Shown: positions 24,928 through 34,615, numbered from the stretch's first letter. The stretch: 64,000 bases of DNA from Chryseolinea sp. H1M3-3 (GCF_029360725.1 NZ_JARKMY010000010.1:310001-374000); one strand, 5' to 3'. The notes: generated from the letters alone by a model not told the origin. Translations and numbers: made by a program.

Positions 24928-25905
24928 TTATTCAAACAACTTAACTGCCTGCTTGAAATTCATAATGTTCGATGTAATTCCGAACGATAGGTTGGATAGC
25001 TCATGCTTGGCAAAATAAATGTTATAATAATCCTGACCGCTATAAAAACGGACGAAGAATGCAATCTCATCAAACCATGCCGGATAATATTTATAGTATA
25101 CGTCCACGATCAAACGATTTGAAGCTTCAAGTGGAGCCGCTCCATTCATTCGCCCAAAAATCCACCCAACTTTCATTTCCAGACTAGATCGTTGCAACCA
25201 CTGCATTAGCCGGGGCCTTTGGAGGTTTCTTTGTGGTCCCACAATTCCAACATGTGTAAAAACTCTGTAAGATCCATAACGATCTTTTAGTCCCTCACTG
25301 TACCAGGGACGGGGATAATACTCAAGGGAAGCCTTAATGCCGCGGATTGAAAAGTAATTCTTTGAAATAGACTTCGCACGATATGTATACACGCCGAACT
25401 CCAGGAAATCAGTTGAAAAATTGCCATCATTGAAATTGACTTCCCGCGTTGTGTCACTTACAAAAAAGGCACCGGATTGCCCGTTGGAATGATGTGCGTA
25501 CGAGCCATACCATAAAGCATTGTCGTAAAACAGTTTGCCGAGAAAGCTCTTTTTCCAGAATTTGAGCTCCTGAAAAAACGTAGCATACACACGATAACTT
25601 GGATTGCGGATGGGTAACGATTTTTCATTGAGCATCCGCAATTGAACTTGTGGATTGATCATCACGGCCCACAACTTCTGGTTGCGTGAAAAAAAATAGC
25701 TCGGTGAAAACTTAGCTTCCATTATCAAAGGTTCCATGTTGCCAATGCCCGACCCAAAAGTCATATAACTCTGTTCGCGGTTTGCATTCACCATTGTGAG
25801 AAATTTTTCATACGCCAGTGAATCGTCCTCCGGCATAGCATGCTGAGCGTATAGAATTGACGAACGTATGAGAAAAACTGAAACGACAAGGAGTATAATT
25901 CGCAT
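24928..25905 (-). CDS. Outer-membrane phospholipase A-like beta-barrel protein
   Basis: A 325-residue protein with a signal peptide (1-20). The active-site-like motif HHSNG (His138, Ser140, Asn141) and a following GNFST (Asn162) correspond to the HxSNG...N arrangement of OMPLA. The C-terminal YSGQDYYNIYF also resembles the OMPLA strand before its last barrel strands. Alternating hydrophobic/polar strands with aromatic ends fit an outer-membrane barrel. If active it would cleave phospholipids in the outer leaflet and be dimerisation-dependent. The match is by motif, not alignment. Confidence 0.7.
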   Translation of the reverse strand: MRIILLVVSVFLIRSSILYAQHAMPEDDSLAYEKFLTMVNANREQSYMTFGSGIGNMEPLIMEAKFSPSYFFSRNQKLWAVMINPQVQLRMLNEKSLPIRNPSYRVYATFFQELKFWKKSFLGKLFYDNALWYGSYAHHSNGQSGAFFVSDTTREVNFNDGNFSTDFLEFGVYTYRAKSISKNYFSIRGIKASLEYYPRPWYSEGLKDRYGSYRVFTHVGIVGPQRNLQRPRLMQWLQRSSLEMKVGWIFGRMNGAAPLEASNRLIVDVYYKYYPAWFDEIAFFVRFYSGQDYYNIYFAKHELSNLSFGITSNIMNFKQAVKLFE

Positions 25906-26073
25906 GGCTGAATTGATTCACTACCTCAACGCTGAAGCACGTCAAGTGTTCACCTTCCTGGGGGTAACCAGGTCGTTTATTCAAACGCCTTAAATACCCC
26001 AGGCCTTAGCCTGATATCAATGACTTCAGGTTTAGTGATGTTTGTTTAATTTTATAGTTTAAAAAATTTGGGC

Positions 26074-26547
26074 ATGGATATCATCAAACTGGTGGCTTAT
26101 AACAATTGGGCGAACCGCCGGATCGGCAAACAAATCGAATCATTGCCTCCGGAATTATTCCAAAAACAAATTGGTGGAAGTTTCGGCTCCATCAAAGCAA
26201 CGGTTGTTCATCTCCTGGAATCCGACTGGCTGTGGGTACAACGCTTCAAGCAAACGCCCGTCGCACAAGTACCCGGGTGGCAACTTCTTGAAGCTGCAGA
26301 TATTTACAGACATTGGAAACAGATACAGGAAGATATGGAAAACGCTGCCCAATCGCATGCCACTCATTTAGATAAAAGGATTGAATTCGTAACGCGAAAA
26401 GGCGTGCATTATGCCCTACCGTTTGAAGATCTAATCACTCACATCACTCACCATGGAGCCTATCACCGCGGACAATTAACGGATATGCTACGGGTTGTGG
26501 GAGCACAGCCAGTAAGTACAGATTATTTTATATTTTGTACGCAGTAG
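26074..26547 (+). CDS. DinB-family protein
   Basis: 157 residues from the ATG at 26074; a TTG two codons upstream is less likely. It is a four-helix bundle with the usual metal ligands: TVVHLLESDWLWVQR near residue 46-60 and LITHITHHGAYHRGQLTDML near 124-143. Family members use divalent metal and sometimes thiol cofactors. The gene is single and convergent with the next one. It is distinct in sequence from the DinB protein at 12479. Confidence 0.83.
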   Translation: MDIIKLVAYNNWANRRIGKQIESLPPELFQKQIGGSFGSIKATVVHLLESDWLWVQRFKQTPVAQVPGWQLLEAADIYRHWKQIQEDMENAAQSHATHLDKRIEFVTRKGVHYALPFEDLITHITHHGAYHRGQLTDMLRVVGAQPVSTDYFIFCTQ

Positions 26548-26621
26548 CGCGCGAGCGATTGCCTCGGTAATTCTATTCAACGCTGAAGGTTTAATTCAGC
26601 GCTGCTTTAGTATCCGGATCA

Positions 26622-27068
26622 TCATCGCTGTTTCTTCTCCAGAATTTTTCCGTTGGAATCGATGGATAAAGTTAAGTCTTCATCATCGGAAGATGCATCC
26701 ACGGTGTAGTAAGGTGATTTGTCGGGGGAAGTGACATAAAAGAAGTTGTCCAGTTCATATCCCGGAAAGTCTTCGGTAGCCGTCTTCATTACAGCGGCTG
26801 GCATTTTGCCTGGGAGGACACCGGCGGTTGTTTCAATCCATTTTCCGTCTAGACTTATCTCTATTCCCATTACAGCGGTATTGCTAATCACACTAGCGAC
26901 GTACTTACCACGTTTCTTATCAAGAACCCACATGGTGATCGGCTGATTGTTCGTTTGCTTTAAGGCTACTGATTTTACGTTGGCCGGAACTTCAGCTTCC
27001 TTAATTTGTTGTGCAGCACATGTAAAAGAAAGTGTGAGAAAAAACAGGACAGCGGGAATGAATTTCAT
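26622..27068 (-). CDS. PepSY-like (BLIP-like fold) exported protein
   Basis: A 148-residue protein with a signal peptide ending FTCAAQ. The mature part has two related halves: VPANVKSVALKQ with a following strand block and AAVMKTATEDFPGYELDNFFYVTSPDKSPYYTV, the pattern of the putative PepSY-like/BLIP-like domain common in Bacteroidota. It ends in LSIDSNGKILEKK. Such proteins are periplasmic and may inhibit peptidases or bind small ligands; no activity is shown here. Confidence 0.78.
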   Translation of the reverse strand: MKFIPAVLFFLTLSFTCAAQQIKEAEVPANVKSVALKQTNNQPITMWVLDKKRGKYVASVISNTAVMGIEISLDGKWIETTAGVLPGKMPAAVMKTATEDFPGYELDNFFYVTSPDKSPYYTVDASSDDEDLTLSIDSNGKILEKKQR

Positions 27069-27338
27069 GATAAAAATTTTTCATAATTGAACGGCAGCAG
27101 TACGGGATAGGTTGCGTGACTGATTCCGGTTTTCATGCAGTTCACATCTGACAATTAGATTAGCCAACGTCAACTTTACTCAGATACAGATGACACATGG
27201 AAGATCTAAGGCGAAAAAATCCGAACAATGGTTTGAAGTGCATTTGGCGGATGCCTGGCTAAACAAGTGGTGTCGCTTCGGTTTATTCTACATTTTTATA
27301 AATCTACTTACCTCGTCAGCGCAAAGCAATCCAGTGTT

Positions 27339-27569
27339 CTAGTTCGCCCAGGGATTTTTCTTTCGGTAGAGCGGTGCTGTTTTTGATTTTCTCTTCGGTG
27401 ACTTGCGCTGTTTTTTCTTCTTCTTTACGTTGGGTTTAGATTTAGTTGAATAACCATAGGCTGCCTGAGCCGATCCACTCCTGGAGTCCCTGCCCTGTGC
27501 AAAAAGATTGGTACAGGATATGGCAACTAATAAAACTGTCAGGAGGGTTACGAATTTGAGATTCTTCAT
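27339..27569 (-). CDS. Small exported basic protein
   Basis: 76 residues from the ATG at 27569, which gives a clean signal peptide (VTLLTVLLVAISCTNLFAQ); the longer frame adds 65 residues of no recognisable content. The mature part is very basic and disordered: PNVKKKKKQRKSPKRKSK, ending LYRKKNPWAN. It could bind nucleic acid, envelope polysaccharide or phosphate groups; none is shown. Cys in the signal (CTN) could alternatively be a lipobox. No family recognised. Confidence 0.6.
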   Translation of the reverse strand: MKNLKFVTLLTVLLVAISCTNLFAQGRDSRSGSAQAAYGYSTKSKPNVKKKKKQRKSPKRKSKTAPLYRKKNPWAN

Positions 27570-28105
27570 AAAGAAATTAAAGCAAACAAGCTGCGCTAAG
27601 CATTTAAGCTTGTAACGCTGGACAAAGGGATAAAAATATGCGAACTGTAATGAATTAAGAATTCTCCGATTAAATTTATTATCATAATTTACAACACCAG
27701 TCGCACGGTGGTATGACTTAGGTGGCCGGCAACGGAACTCCTCGGCGATTTCCCATCCATGCACATTTTCACGTGAGCTTTTAGCGGGATCGTGTTAATT
27801 GGTTTTTCACCCCTTGATTCCTGCCACCTTGAATAGCCATCAATATGGATGAATTTGAATTTAAGGACGGTGTCCCGTCAATGTCGTGAATAACATATAT
27901 TCCAATTTTTGACCTTTACGGCTGCCGCCCTCTTCCACCATTATTTTCTCATATTCCGTTGTCAGAACTTACCAGGGAAAGAAAAGATAGAATCGTAATC
28001 ATTTCGTGAAGTTTGGAATAAGTAACTAGTGTGGCATCAAGACATTAGCTACCATAGACTGAATACAAAATAACTTTAATAGTCACAACAAATTAAAATA
28101 CCGTT
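27570..28105. other. Intergenic between divergent genes
   Basis: About 535 bases. The part 27570-27764 can be read as an upstream extension of the minus-strand gene, but it lacks a signal peptide and is rejected. Nothing else is recognised. Confidence 0.4.
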
Positions 28106-28648
28106 ATGAAAAAAACCATCTTAACAATTTCAATGGTGTACTTATCAATGCTGCTTGTTCACGCACAAGGCAGTATGCCTTTATTGGAACTTAAACTTGC
28201 CGGTAACTGGCAAATTGATTCAGTGAGTTTCGGAAAACCCGTAGATATAAATAAGGACGGGGTAAAAAGCGCAAACGCCGTTAAAGAATACAGTGCTTGC
28301 TTACGCGTGCAGCAGCTTACGTTCGCTGGTGATTATACAGCAAACGGTGCCACAGGTACAGGCGTGGACGGATGCAAAGAGAAAGTTACAAAATATTCTA
28401 AATGGGCACTGGAAAGAAAAGTAGATGAAGATGAACAGAGAAAGTATGATAATGCCAAAGATAAAAAGTCTCTGAAAAAACCAGAAAAGAGAACCTTTCT
28501 GACATTAGCGTACGAGGACGATCCGGATGAAAAAGAGGAGTTTGAAGTGGTATCACTGACCAAAGATGTCTTGCAGGTGATGGGCTATGTTTCGTTTGAT
28601 GACTCAAGCGCACCTGCGATGATCTTCTGGAAAAAAGTTAAGAAATAA
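28106..28648 (+). CDS. Secreted lipocalin-like protein
   Basis: A 180-residue protein with a signal peptide ending LLVHAQ. The mature part begins LLELKLAGNWQIDSVSFGKP, the G-x-W start typical of lipocalin-like domains in Bacteroidota, and ends VLQVMGYVSFDDSSAPAMIFWKKV. A Lys/Asp/Glu-rich loop (about residues 105-135, KVDEDEQRKYDNAKDKK) interrupts the barrel. Two cysteines near 64 and 92 may pair. Ligand unknown; the neighbour downstream is a convergent permease. Confidence 0.68.
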   Translation: MKKTILTISMVYLSMLLVHAQGSMPLLELKLAGNWQIDSVSFGKPVDINKDGVKSANAVKEYSACLRVQQLTFAGDYTANGATGTGVDGCKEKVTKYSKWALERKVDEDEQRKYDNAKDKKSLKKPEKRTFLTLAYEDDPDEKEEFEVVSLTKDVLQVMGYVSFDDSSAPAMIFWKKVKK

Positions 28649-28923
28649 GGGCATCAATTGAAGTCGATGAATTGAGCAGATTACTTGCTTTAAGGGGTTG
28701 TTTGATTCACGATCTTATCCAATTGTTATTATAACTTCATCAAAGGCTCAGACTAATATTAATTTAGCACAAGCGCTATTTCTAGGTTGTCCACGTGGGC
28801 AATTTTATGGCATGAAAGAAATATTTGAATCCCCAATAAATAAGACCTTTTTTTAAGAAATGTCCCAAAAACGAATTGATTAAGAACCGCCGAGACCTTT
28901 ACAGTGCTGGACGGCGATCTAAC

Positions 28924-31305
28924 CTATTCTGTCCGTAAACTCTTAACTGGATTCATCAATGATGCTTTGATCGCCTGATAACTTACCGTGAGCAACGTAA
29001 TCAATATTGCACCAAAAACAGAAATCATAAATATCCACCAGGACACTTCGGTGCGGTATTCAAATTGCTTCAGCCAATTACTGATGAAGTAGTAAGCGAG
29101 TGGTACTGCCAGCAGGCTGGAGATAATTACCAACACCACGAAATCCTGCGAAAGCATCCTCCACAGATTTGTTACAGACGCGCCTAAGACCTTGCGGATA
29201 CCGATTTCTTTTGTTCGCTGCTCGGCAACAAACGAAGCCAATCCAAACAAACCGAGGCAGGATATAAAGACAGCAAGGATGGCAAAAAACGTGGCCAACT
29301 CACCAATACGTTTTTCGTTACCAAATTTGCGCGCATATTCTTCATCCACAAAAGTTGCGTCGAAGGGAAATGCCGGATTTACTTTTTTAAACACTTCTTC
29401 AATTTTGCTCAAAGCATCTTTTGCAGTGGCCTTGGGGTTGATCTTGAGTAGTAAAACATTTGATTGTTCATTGGTAAGGTGCCACATAGCCGCGCGAACT
29501 GGTTGATAAGGTGACTGCACCAATAAATCTTTGACCACGCCGATAACCGTATAGGGTTTTTCATCCCAATGAATAACTTTTCCGATCGGATCTTTGAACC
29601 CGATGAACTTAACAGCAGCTTCGTTCAAAATAAATGCACTTGAATCGGAAGCAAACTCCTCCGAAAAATCCCGACCTTCTATAATAGTCCAACCAATAGT
29701 CTTACCGTAATGCGTGCTCACAGCATTATTCGGAAAATCGACACCTTGCTCAGGGTCTTTGCCTTCCCAGTCAAAACCTCCATTGGTGTTCCATACAGAA
29801 GTTGTAGGACTGCCAGACTCAGCCATCTCAACAATGGCACCGGCATTTATCAATTCCGTCCGCATTGCATCAAAATGCTTATGGATTTCTTCTGTCACCT
29901 GAATACTAACCAAGCCATCCTTGCTATAACCGATTGGTCTGTTCTGTGCATGGTTGATTTGTTTGTATACCACCATTGTTCCAATAATCAATGTAGTGGA
30001 GATGGTGAACTGCAGCACCACCAATACTTTTCTAGGGATCGCAGCGAAACGTCCGACCCGAAACGTTCCCTTCAACACCTTTACAGGTTGAAAAGAAGAG
30101 AGAAACATGGCCGGATAAAAACCAGCGAACATTCCTGTCACGATGCTGAAGGTAAAACCAAATATCCAAAAGCCAGGATTTAACCATGGCAAACTTATTT
30201 TCTTATCTGCCACTGAATTAAAATACGGCAATATTAAAAACACCAAGAGCACTGAAAAAATAAATGCCAGCGCAGCAATCAGAATAGATTCGCTGAAAAA
30301 CTGCGCGACCAGTTGCCTACGCACAGATCCAATCGCCTTTCTTATTCCTACTTCTTTCGCTCTCTTTTCGGAACGGGCGGTGCTTAAATTCATGAAATTA
30401 ATACAGGCAAGTATTAACACAAAGACGCCAATGGTTGCAAATAACCAGACATTATCAATCCGACCTCCGGTGTTTATCCCGTTCTTAAAATCAGAATACA
30501 AATGCCACTTGCGCATAGGGTGCAGAAACACGGCCGGCTTATACCGCCGTTCATCATCGCCAACTTTGTTCAGCTTTACATCCTTTATTTTCACCGACAC
30601 CTTTTCCATATCTGCTTGTTCATCAATCATGGCAAAAGTGCGCGTATAATTGCTTCCCCACGGATTCTCCATTTTACGAATCCATTCATTCTGGCTCAGG
30701 TATAACGACCATGGGAGAATGAAAGTCATGTCTTTGAAAGATGTATTGAACGGCAGATCTTCATACACGCCAGTCACTTTTACATCTACCTCATTATCGA
30801 TTCGAAGTACTTTACCAATAGGGTCTTCGTTGTCGAAGTAGGTTTTAGCCACGGATTCAGATATCAGGATCGAATTCATTTCATTTAATCCTGTGCGGGA
30901 GCCCTGCAGCATTTTTAGACTCAGCATGTCGGGGGCTTCAGGCTCGAAATAACACCCTGGTTTTAGAAACATCTTGTCACCATAGGTAAGGGTATGATTA
31001 AAATTCCAGGAGGCCTGGAGAACGTACTTAAAATCATTTGCGTACAGGTTGCGAATTTCTTCAGCCATTTGCGCGGGATTGGCTTCTTGTGTTCCAATTT
31101 CTCCGTTCCAGGTCTGATGCTGCATCACCTGCGCAATGCGGTCGTAATGCTGATGGTATTTATCAAAACTTAACTCATCGTAGACCCACAACGCAATTAA
31201 GATTGCCACCCCCATACCGACCGCCAGCCCACCAATGTTGATAAGCGAAAAAATTTTGTTTTTGGAAAGATTTCTCCAGGCAATCTTTAAATAATTTTTG
31301 ATCAT
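28924..31305 (-). CDS. MacB/FtsX-type ABC transporter permease
   Basis: A 793-residue permease with an N-terminal span (IFSLINIGGLAVGMGVAIL), a large MacB-PCD periplasmic domain, a three-span FtsX block at about 280-420 (LACINFMNLSTARSEKRAKEVGIRKAIG), a second periplasmic domain, and a final FtsX block (LGLFGLASFVAEQRTKEIGIRKVLG). This is the full-length two-FtsX form common in Bacteroidota. No ATPase or membrane-fusion gene is adjacent, so it must work with a distant LolD-like ATPase. It likely exports peptides or moves lipoproteins or lipids. Confidence 0.92.
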   Translation of the reverse strand: MIKNYLKIAWRNLSKNKIFSLINIGGLAVGMGVAILIALWVYDELSFDKYHQHYDRIAQVMQHQTWNGEIGTQEANPAQMAEEIRNLYANDFKYVLQASWNFNHTLTYGDKMFLKPGCYFEPEAPDMLSLKMLQGSRTGLNEMNSILISESVAKTYFDNEDPIGKVLRIDNEVDVKVTGVYEDLPFNTSFKDMTFILPWSLYLSQNEWIRKMENPWGSNYTRTFAMIDEQADMEKVSVKIKDVKLNKVGDDERRYKPAVFLHPMRKWHLYSDFKNGINTGGRIDNVWLFATIGVFVLILACINFMNLSTARSEKRAKEVGIRKAIGSVRRQLVAQFFSESILIAALAFIFSVLLVFLILPYFNSVADKKISLPWLNPGFWIFGFTFSIVTGMFAGFYPAMFLSSFQPVKVLKGTFRVGRFAAIPRKVLVVLQFTISTTLIIGTMVVYKQINHAQNRPIGYSKDGLVSIQVTEEIHKHFDAMRTELINAGAIVEMAESGSPTTSVWNTNGGFDWEGKDPEQGVDFPNNAVSTHYGKTIGWTIIEGRDFSEEFASDSSAFILNEAAVKFIGFKDPIGKVIHWDEKPYTVIGVVKDLLVQSPYQPVRAAMWHLTNEQSNVLLLKINPKATAKDALSKIEEVFKKVNPAFPFDATFVDEEYARKFGNEKRIGELATFFAILAVFISCLGLFGLASFVAEQRTKEIGIRKVLGASVTNLWRMLSQDFVVLVIISSLLAVPLAYYFISNWLKQFEYRTEVSWWIFMISVFGAILITLLTVSYQAIKASLMNPVKSLRTE

Positions 31306-31574
31306 AACGAGGTTATTTTGGTTGCGGCCTTAGCAAAAGTTTCTTTATTGATGGATATACTGTCGATGTTGATAGAAGTTACCGGAAATTCGTTTAAATT
31401 TTTAAGCATCTCTCTATTTGAGGCAGATTTTGTGTACTAAACCAGTGGTAATATCTTAAGCCCTCCTAATAGATATGCGACCAATCTAAAAGGCTGCATC
31501 GTCGCCAAAAAATAATTATGGTATACGCTATGAGGTTAGATCTTTTCGCCACCGTAGCGGTGAATTTAAAAGTG

Positions 31575-31582
31575 TACTTTTG
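31575..31582 (+). promoter_or_regulatory. -7 promoter box
   Basis: TACTTTTG matches TAnnTTTG exactly, 20 bases before the ATG of the next gene. A good -33 element at the normal distance is missing. Confidence 0.4.
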
Positions 31583-31602
31583 CCAAACCTTAATGTCATC
31601 CT

Positions 31603-31875
31603 ATGTATTCAAAATTTTGGTTAATAATAAAAGATGATTCCAAAAGGACGTTTGAAGTATGCGGACAGGCATCGAGCGATAACGCGTTTACAAATAAAAC
31701 CTATGCGATGCAGCGGGCGGGGATGAACGTAAGCAGCGTCACACCGCCGGTAACAAATAAAACTTCCAGTAAAGGACTTATCAAGATTACCGGTTACACA
31801 CAAGAAGACGGACTGCATGAAAGGCTTCTGAATGAGTTCAGAACCATAACCATGCGGTCTGCTGACGAATGGTGA
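31603..31875 (+). CDS. Small conserved-looking cytoplasmic protein
   Basis: A 90-residue protein with no signal peptide. It starts YSKFWLIIKDDSKRTFEV and ends in an acidic helix (LHERLLNEFRTITMRSADEW). A short middle segment is Ser/Thr/Asn-rich (NVSSVTPPVTNKTSSKG). I know of similar small proteins in Cytophagales but cannot name a function. A perfect -7 promoter box precedes it. It stands between the permease at 28924 and a small membrane protein at 32058. Confidence 0.7.
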   Translation: MYSKFWLIIKDDSKRTFEVCGQASSDNAFTNKTYAMQRAGMNVSSVTPPVTNKTSSKGLIKITGYTQEDGLHERLLNEFRTITMRSADEW

Positions 31876-32057
31876 TGTATCGAATGTTTAGTCGTGGAAA
31901 CCAAATATATTTCTACCCATGCTGTATTCTTCATGGATGTTAATTTACCAGAGATATGTTTTCGTCATAATAGTATACTTTTTTGCATTCTAAAATGTTT
32001 CTGGAATTATGACCGCTTGCCGAAACACGCTCGTGTTGATTCTTTAAATTGACAAAC

Positions 32058-32243
32058 ATGAATAAAAAGTGGGGCCTCTTAATCATTGTCTTATTTACTG
32101 GCGTGGCTTTAATCGCGTCAACACCGGAACAGCGTCAGGCCGTTGCGCAGTATATCTTTATTTGTATCATCACCGGCATTGTACTTCGGTTTATTGGGTT
32201 AGCGATCGGTAAGCTGATTAGAAAGCTGATCAAAGAAGATTAG
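32058..32243 (+). CDS. Small membrane protein
   Basis: 61 residues from the ATG at 32058; the TTG three codons upstream is unlikely. Two hydrophobic helices (about 5-21 and 31-52) flank a short polar loop, and the C-terminus is basic (KLIRKLIKED), suggesting the tail stays inside. No family recognised. It lies alone, downstream of a 90-residue protein gene. Confidence 0.6.
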   Translation: MNKKWGLLIIVLFTGVALIASTPEQRQAVAQYIFICIITGIVLRFIGLAIGKLIRKLIKED

Positions 32244-32333
32244 AACATTGGAAGAAATTATCGCTAACGTGACGGCTGCCGCCCGAAGTACATGCCGTTT
32301 ACCAAGCAGCTTCCAGAACTCACGCTTATGAGC

Positions 32334-32367
32334 AAAAAAAAATGCCCGGGAATTTTCCCAAGGCACT
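32334..32367 (-). terminator. Intrinsic terminator
   Basis: On the minus strand GCCTTGGGAA pairs (one bulge) with TTCCCGGGC, followed by nine T-residues. It lies about 30 bases after the lipoprotein gene at 32396. Confidence 0.8.
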
Positions 32368-32395
32368 TTTATCGGTTAAGAGTTATTTAAGCGAA

Positions 32396-32893
32396 TTAGT
32401 TTTTATCGAAGTAAAGTGTTGCTTTGATGGTTGCATCGAAAACAAATCCAGTGTCGGGATCTTCAAATGAACCTTCCTTCTCAATATAAAGCTTCAATTT
32501 TGAGCCACTCAGTTCCTGGATCGTGTAAACACCTGACATATCAAGCTCTTGGGAATCATCCGGAATAGTTAAGGTCAACTTATTGTTATTTTGTGACCAG
32601 GTACCGATAATTTCGTCTCCATCCTCCGTATAAACCGCAGTTCCATTACTCTTGAATTCAACTTCCCCTGCAAAGGAATCATCGGTTTCATTTATTGGAG
32701 TAGGTACGCCTTCAACTAAAATTGTTAATTCAGTTTTGTTTCCACGCCAGTTACCTGCTACAGATCCGATACCATTATCATCGTCATCATCGCAAGCGGT
32801 AAAGACAGTAGCTGTAATCACAAACGCTGCTAAAAAACTCATACGGGTAGCTGCATTCAACACCTTGTGTTGAAAATCATTAATAAGGTTCAT
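32396..32893 (-). CDS. Lipocalin-like lipoprotein
   Basis: A 165-residue lipoprotein: the signal ends VFTACDDDDD, with Cys34 as lipidation site and an acidic run that in Bacteroidota often marks surface export. The mature part begins GSVAGNWRGNKTEL, with GxW as in lipocalin-like families, continues with strand-loop pairs (FKSNGTAVYTEDGDEIIGTWSQNNNKLTL) and ends in FDATIKATLYFDKN. The IGTWS motif near 110 is typical of DUF5004-like proteins. A terminator follows. Confidence 0.78.
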   Translation of the reverse strand: MNLINDFQHKVLNAATRMSFLAAFVITATVFTACDDDDDNGIGSVAGNWRGNKTELTILVEGVPTPINETDDSFAGEVEFKSNGTAVYTEDGDEIIGTWSQNNNKLTLTIPDDSQELDMSGVYTIQELSGSKLKLYIEKEGSFEDPDTGFVFDATIKATLYFDKN

Positions 32894-33217
32894 TGTGTTA
32901 TATGGGTAAATTTTAATTACACACCATAACGGGAGCCCAAGCGGACAAGTTTCAAAAAAAACCTATACGATGCCGCTATTTAGCTATAACTAAAGTTATA
33001 GCGCTAATGTAGTATTCTACAAAACCTTAATGTGCACTAACCGTATAGCAAAAATTGTCTCGGAGTAAAAGTGACTTCAACACTGCGAGGAGTGGAACAG
33101 GGCGAGATCCAAAGATTCGCCTTCCACCTGCTGATTGGTAATTAGAAATTCTGAATTAAATTTATCTGAGTGCATAGCGTTGGATAATAGTGTACGAAAT
33201 GAGGTAAATCATTTTTA
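32894..33217. other. Divergent intergenic with a perfect 20-base inverted repeat
   Basis: About 324 bases between divergent genes. GCTATAACT-AA-AGTTATAGC at 32983-33002 is a perfect inverted repeat with a two-base centre, a good shape for a dimeric repressor operator. It lies about 90 bases upstream of the lipoprotein gene. No regulator can be assigned. Confidence 0.5.
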
Positions 33218-34615
33218 ATGAATCGACTATTCATCGTCTCTTTAGGGTTGCTGTTAAGCTGCCATCCACCGTCATCAGCGCCGATAGGTGATTATTATGG
33301 CAGGTTGGAAATAGATGGTTTTACATACAGACTATACCTGAACTTATCCCAGTCGTCACTCACAGCGGTCTCACTCCGCGGAGAAGAAATTCCTCTTGAT
33401 ACATTATATTTTAAAAATGATTCACTGCATTTTAGCCGCGCAGATTTTTACTCGGAGTTTAATGGTTACTATGATGCAGAGGAAGGAGTGATCAGCGGTA
33501 ACTGGATTTCAGAAGACAGGCGTGTCTTTCCTTTGATCTTTGTGCCCGTTCAATCCGATACGATCGTCGGGTTTCGACCGCGAGCCACTAAAGAGTATAC
33601 TTATCAACTTCCTCCTTTAGAGAATGATGACATAGAGGTTTGTTCACTGAAAGAACAACAGCTTCGAACCGGTCCGCTAGATAGTCTCGTGCATGCTATC
33701 ATCGATGGAAAATATCATTATGTACATAGTCTGCTAGTTGCAAAAAATAATTGTCTGGTATTGGAAGAATACTTTTATGGCTTTAAGCGGAAAGCACATT
33801 TTGGAATACAATCGGCCACTAAAAGTTTTGTTTCCGCGCTAACGGGAATCGCCTTAGGAAAAGGTGAAATTAACAGCGCGCAGGCCTCGCTATGTGAATA
33901 CTTTCCGATCCATCAAGACCTGATTTGTAATGAACAAAACAAAAGCATCACAATGGATCAGGTGCTGAGCATGACCACCGGTTTGGCATGGGACGAAATC
34001 ACTTACGATTATGGACACGAAAAAAATACTGCCGAGATCGCCGCGAATCAGCCTGATCAGTTCAGGTATCTTTTATCACAACCAAAAAGTGAAGAGAAAG
34101 TGTTTGCCTACAATTCGTTAAATCATTTAATGATGAACCACGTGCTCCAAAAATCTACGGGACTGGACAACAAACGGGAAATGGAGGAACGATTGCTAAA
34201 ACCTCTCGGCATTAACAGCTATGACTTAGGGGCGGTAAACAACGGCATTATCGGTGATATTTTTCTCCGGCCACGGGATATGCTGAAGTTTGGTCTGCTC
34301 TATTTAAACAATGGCCAATGGCAGGGTAATCAAGTTGTACCTTCAGCATGGGTGAAGGAGTCTACCACAACAAAAATTCAATTGGCACCAGGTTTTGGTT
34401 ACGCCTATTTTTGGTGGACAAAGGAATTTCCCTGGAAAGGAAAAACTGTGGATAGTTATTTCGCCTGGGGATATGGAGGCCAATACATCTGGATAGTTCC
34501 TGAATTGCATTTGGTGGTTGTATTCAACGGCAGCAACTGGTCCACTGATCCCGCCAAATACTATTTTGAAATCATGGAGAAATACATTTTACCATCGTGC
34601 GAAAGCCTGAACTAA
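33218..34615 (+). CDS. Serine hydrolase (beta-lactamase/penicillin-binding fold) lipoprotein
   Basis: A 465-residue lipoprotein (lipobox LLLSC, Cys15). An N-terminal beta-rich part of about 115 residues precedes a class-C beta-lactamase-like domain. The nucleophile motif SxxK is SATK at 199-202, and the tyrosine motif is AYNS (Tyr298). Near the C-terminus WGYGGQYIWIVPE corresponds to the HGG/KTG-type strand. Family members are carboxypeptidases, esterases or amide hydrolases; the substrate is not decided. The gene stands alone and faces outward from the operator-like palindrome. Confidence 0.88.
   Translation: MNRLFIVSLGLLLSCHPPSSAPIGDYYGRLEIDGFTYRLYLNLSQSSLTAVSLRGEEIPLDTLYFKNDSLHFSRADFYSEFNGYYDAEEGVISGNWISEDRRVFPLIFVPVQSDTIVGFRPRATKEYTYQLPPLENDDIEVCSLKEQQLRTGPLDSLVHAIIDGKYHYVHSLLVAKNNCLVLEEYFYGFKRKAHFGIQSATKSFVSALTGIALGKGEINSAQASLCEYFPIHQDLICNEQNKSITMDQVLSMTTGLAWDEITYDYGHEKNTAEIAANQPDQFRYLLSQPKSEEKVFAYNSLNHLMMNHVLQKSTGLDNKREMEERLLKPLGINSYDLGAVNNGIIGDIFLRPRDMLKFGLLYLNNGQWQGNQVVPSAWVKESTTTKIQLAPGFGYAYFWWTKEFPWKGKTVDSYFAWGYGGQYIWIVPELHLVVVFNGSNWSTDPAKYYFEIMEKYILPSCESLN

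Noticed and set aside
27570-27764. N-terminal extension of the basic exported protein
   Set aside because: The shorter start gives an intact signal peptide; the extension has none and no family match.
29710-30183. 157-residue plus-strand frame inside the permease gene
   Set aside because: It is antisense to a long, fully conserved permease.
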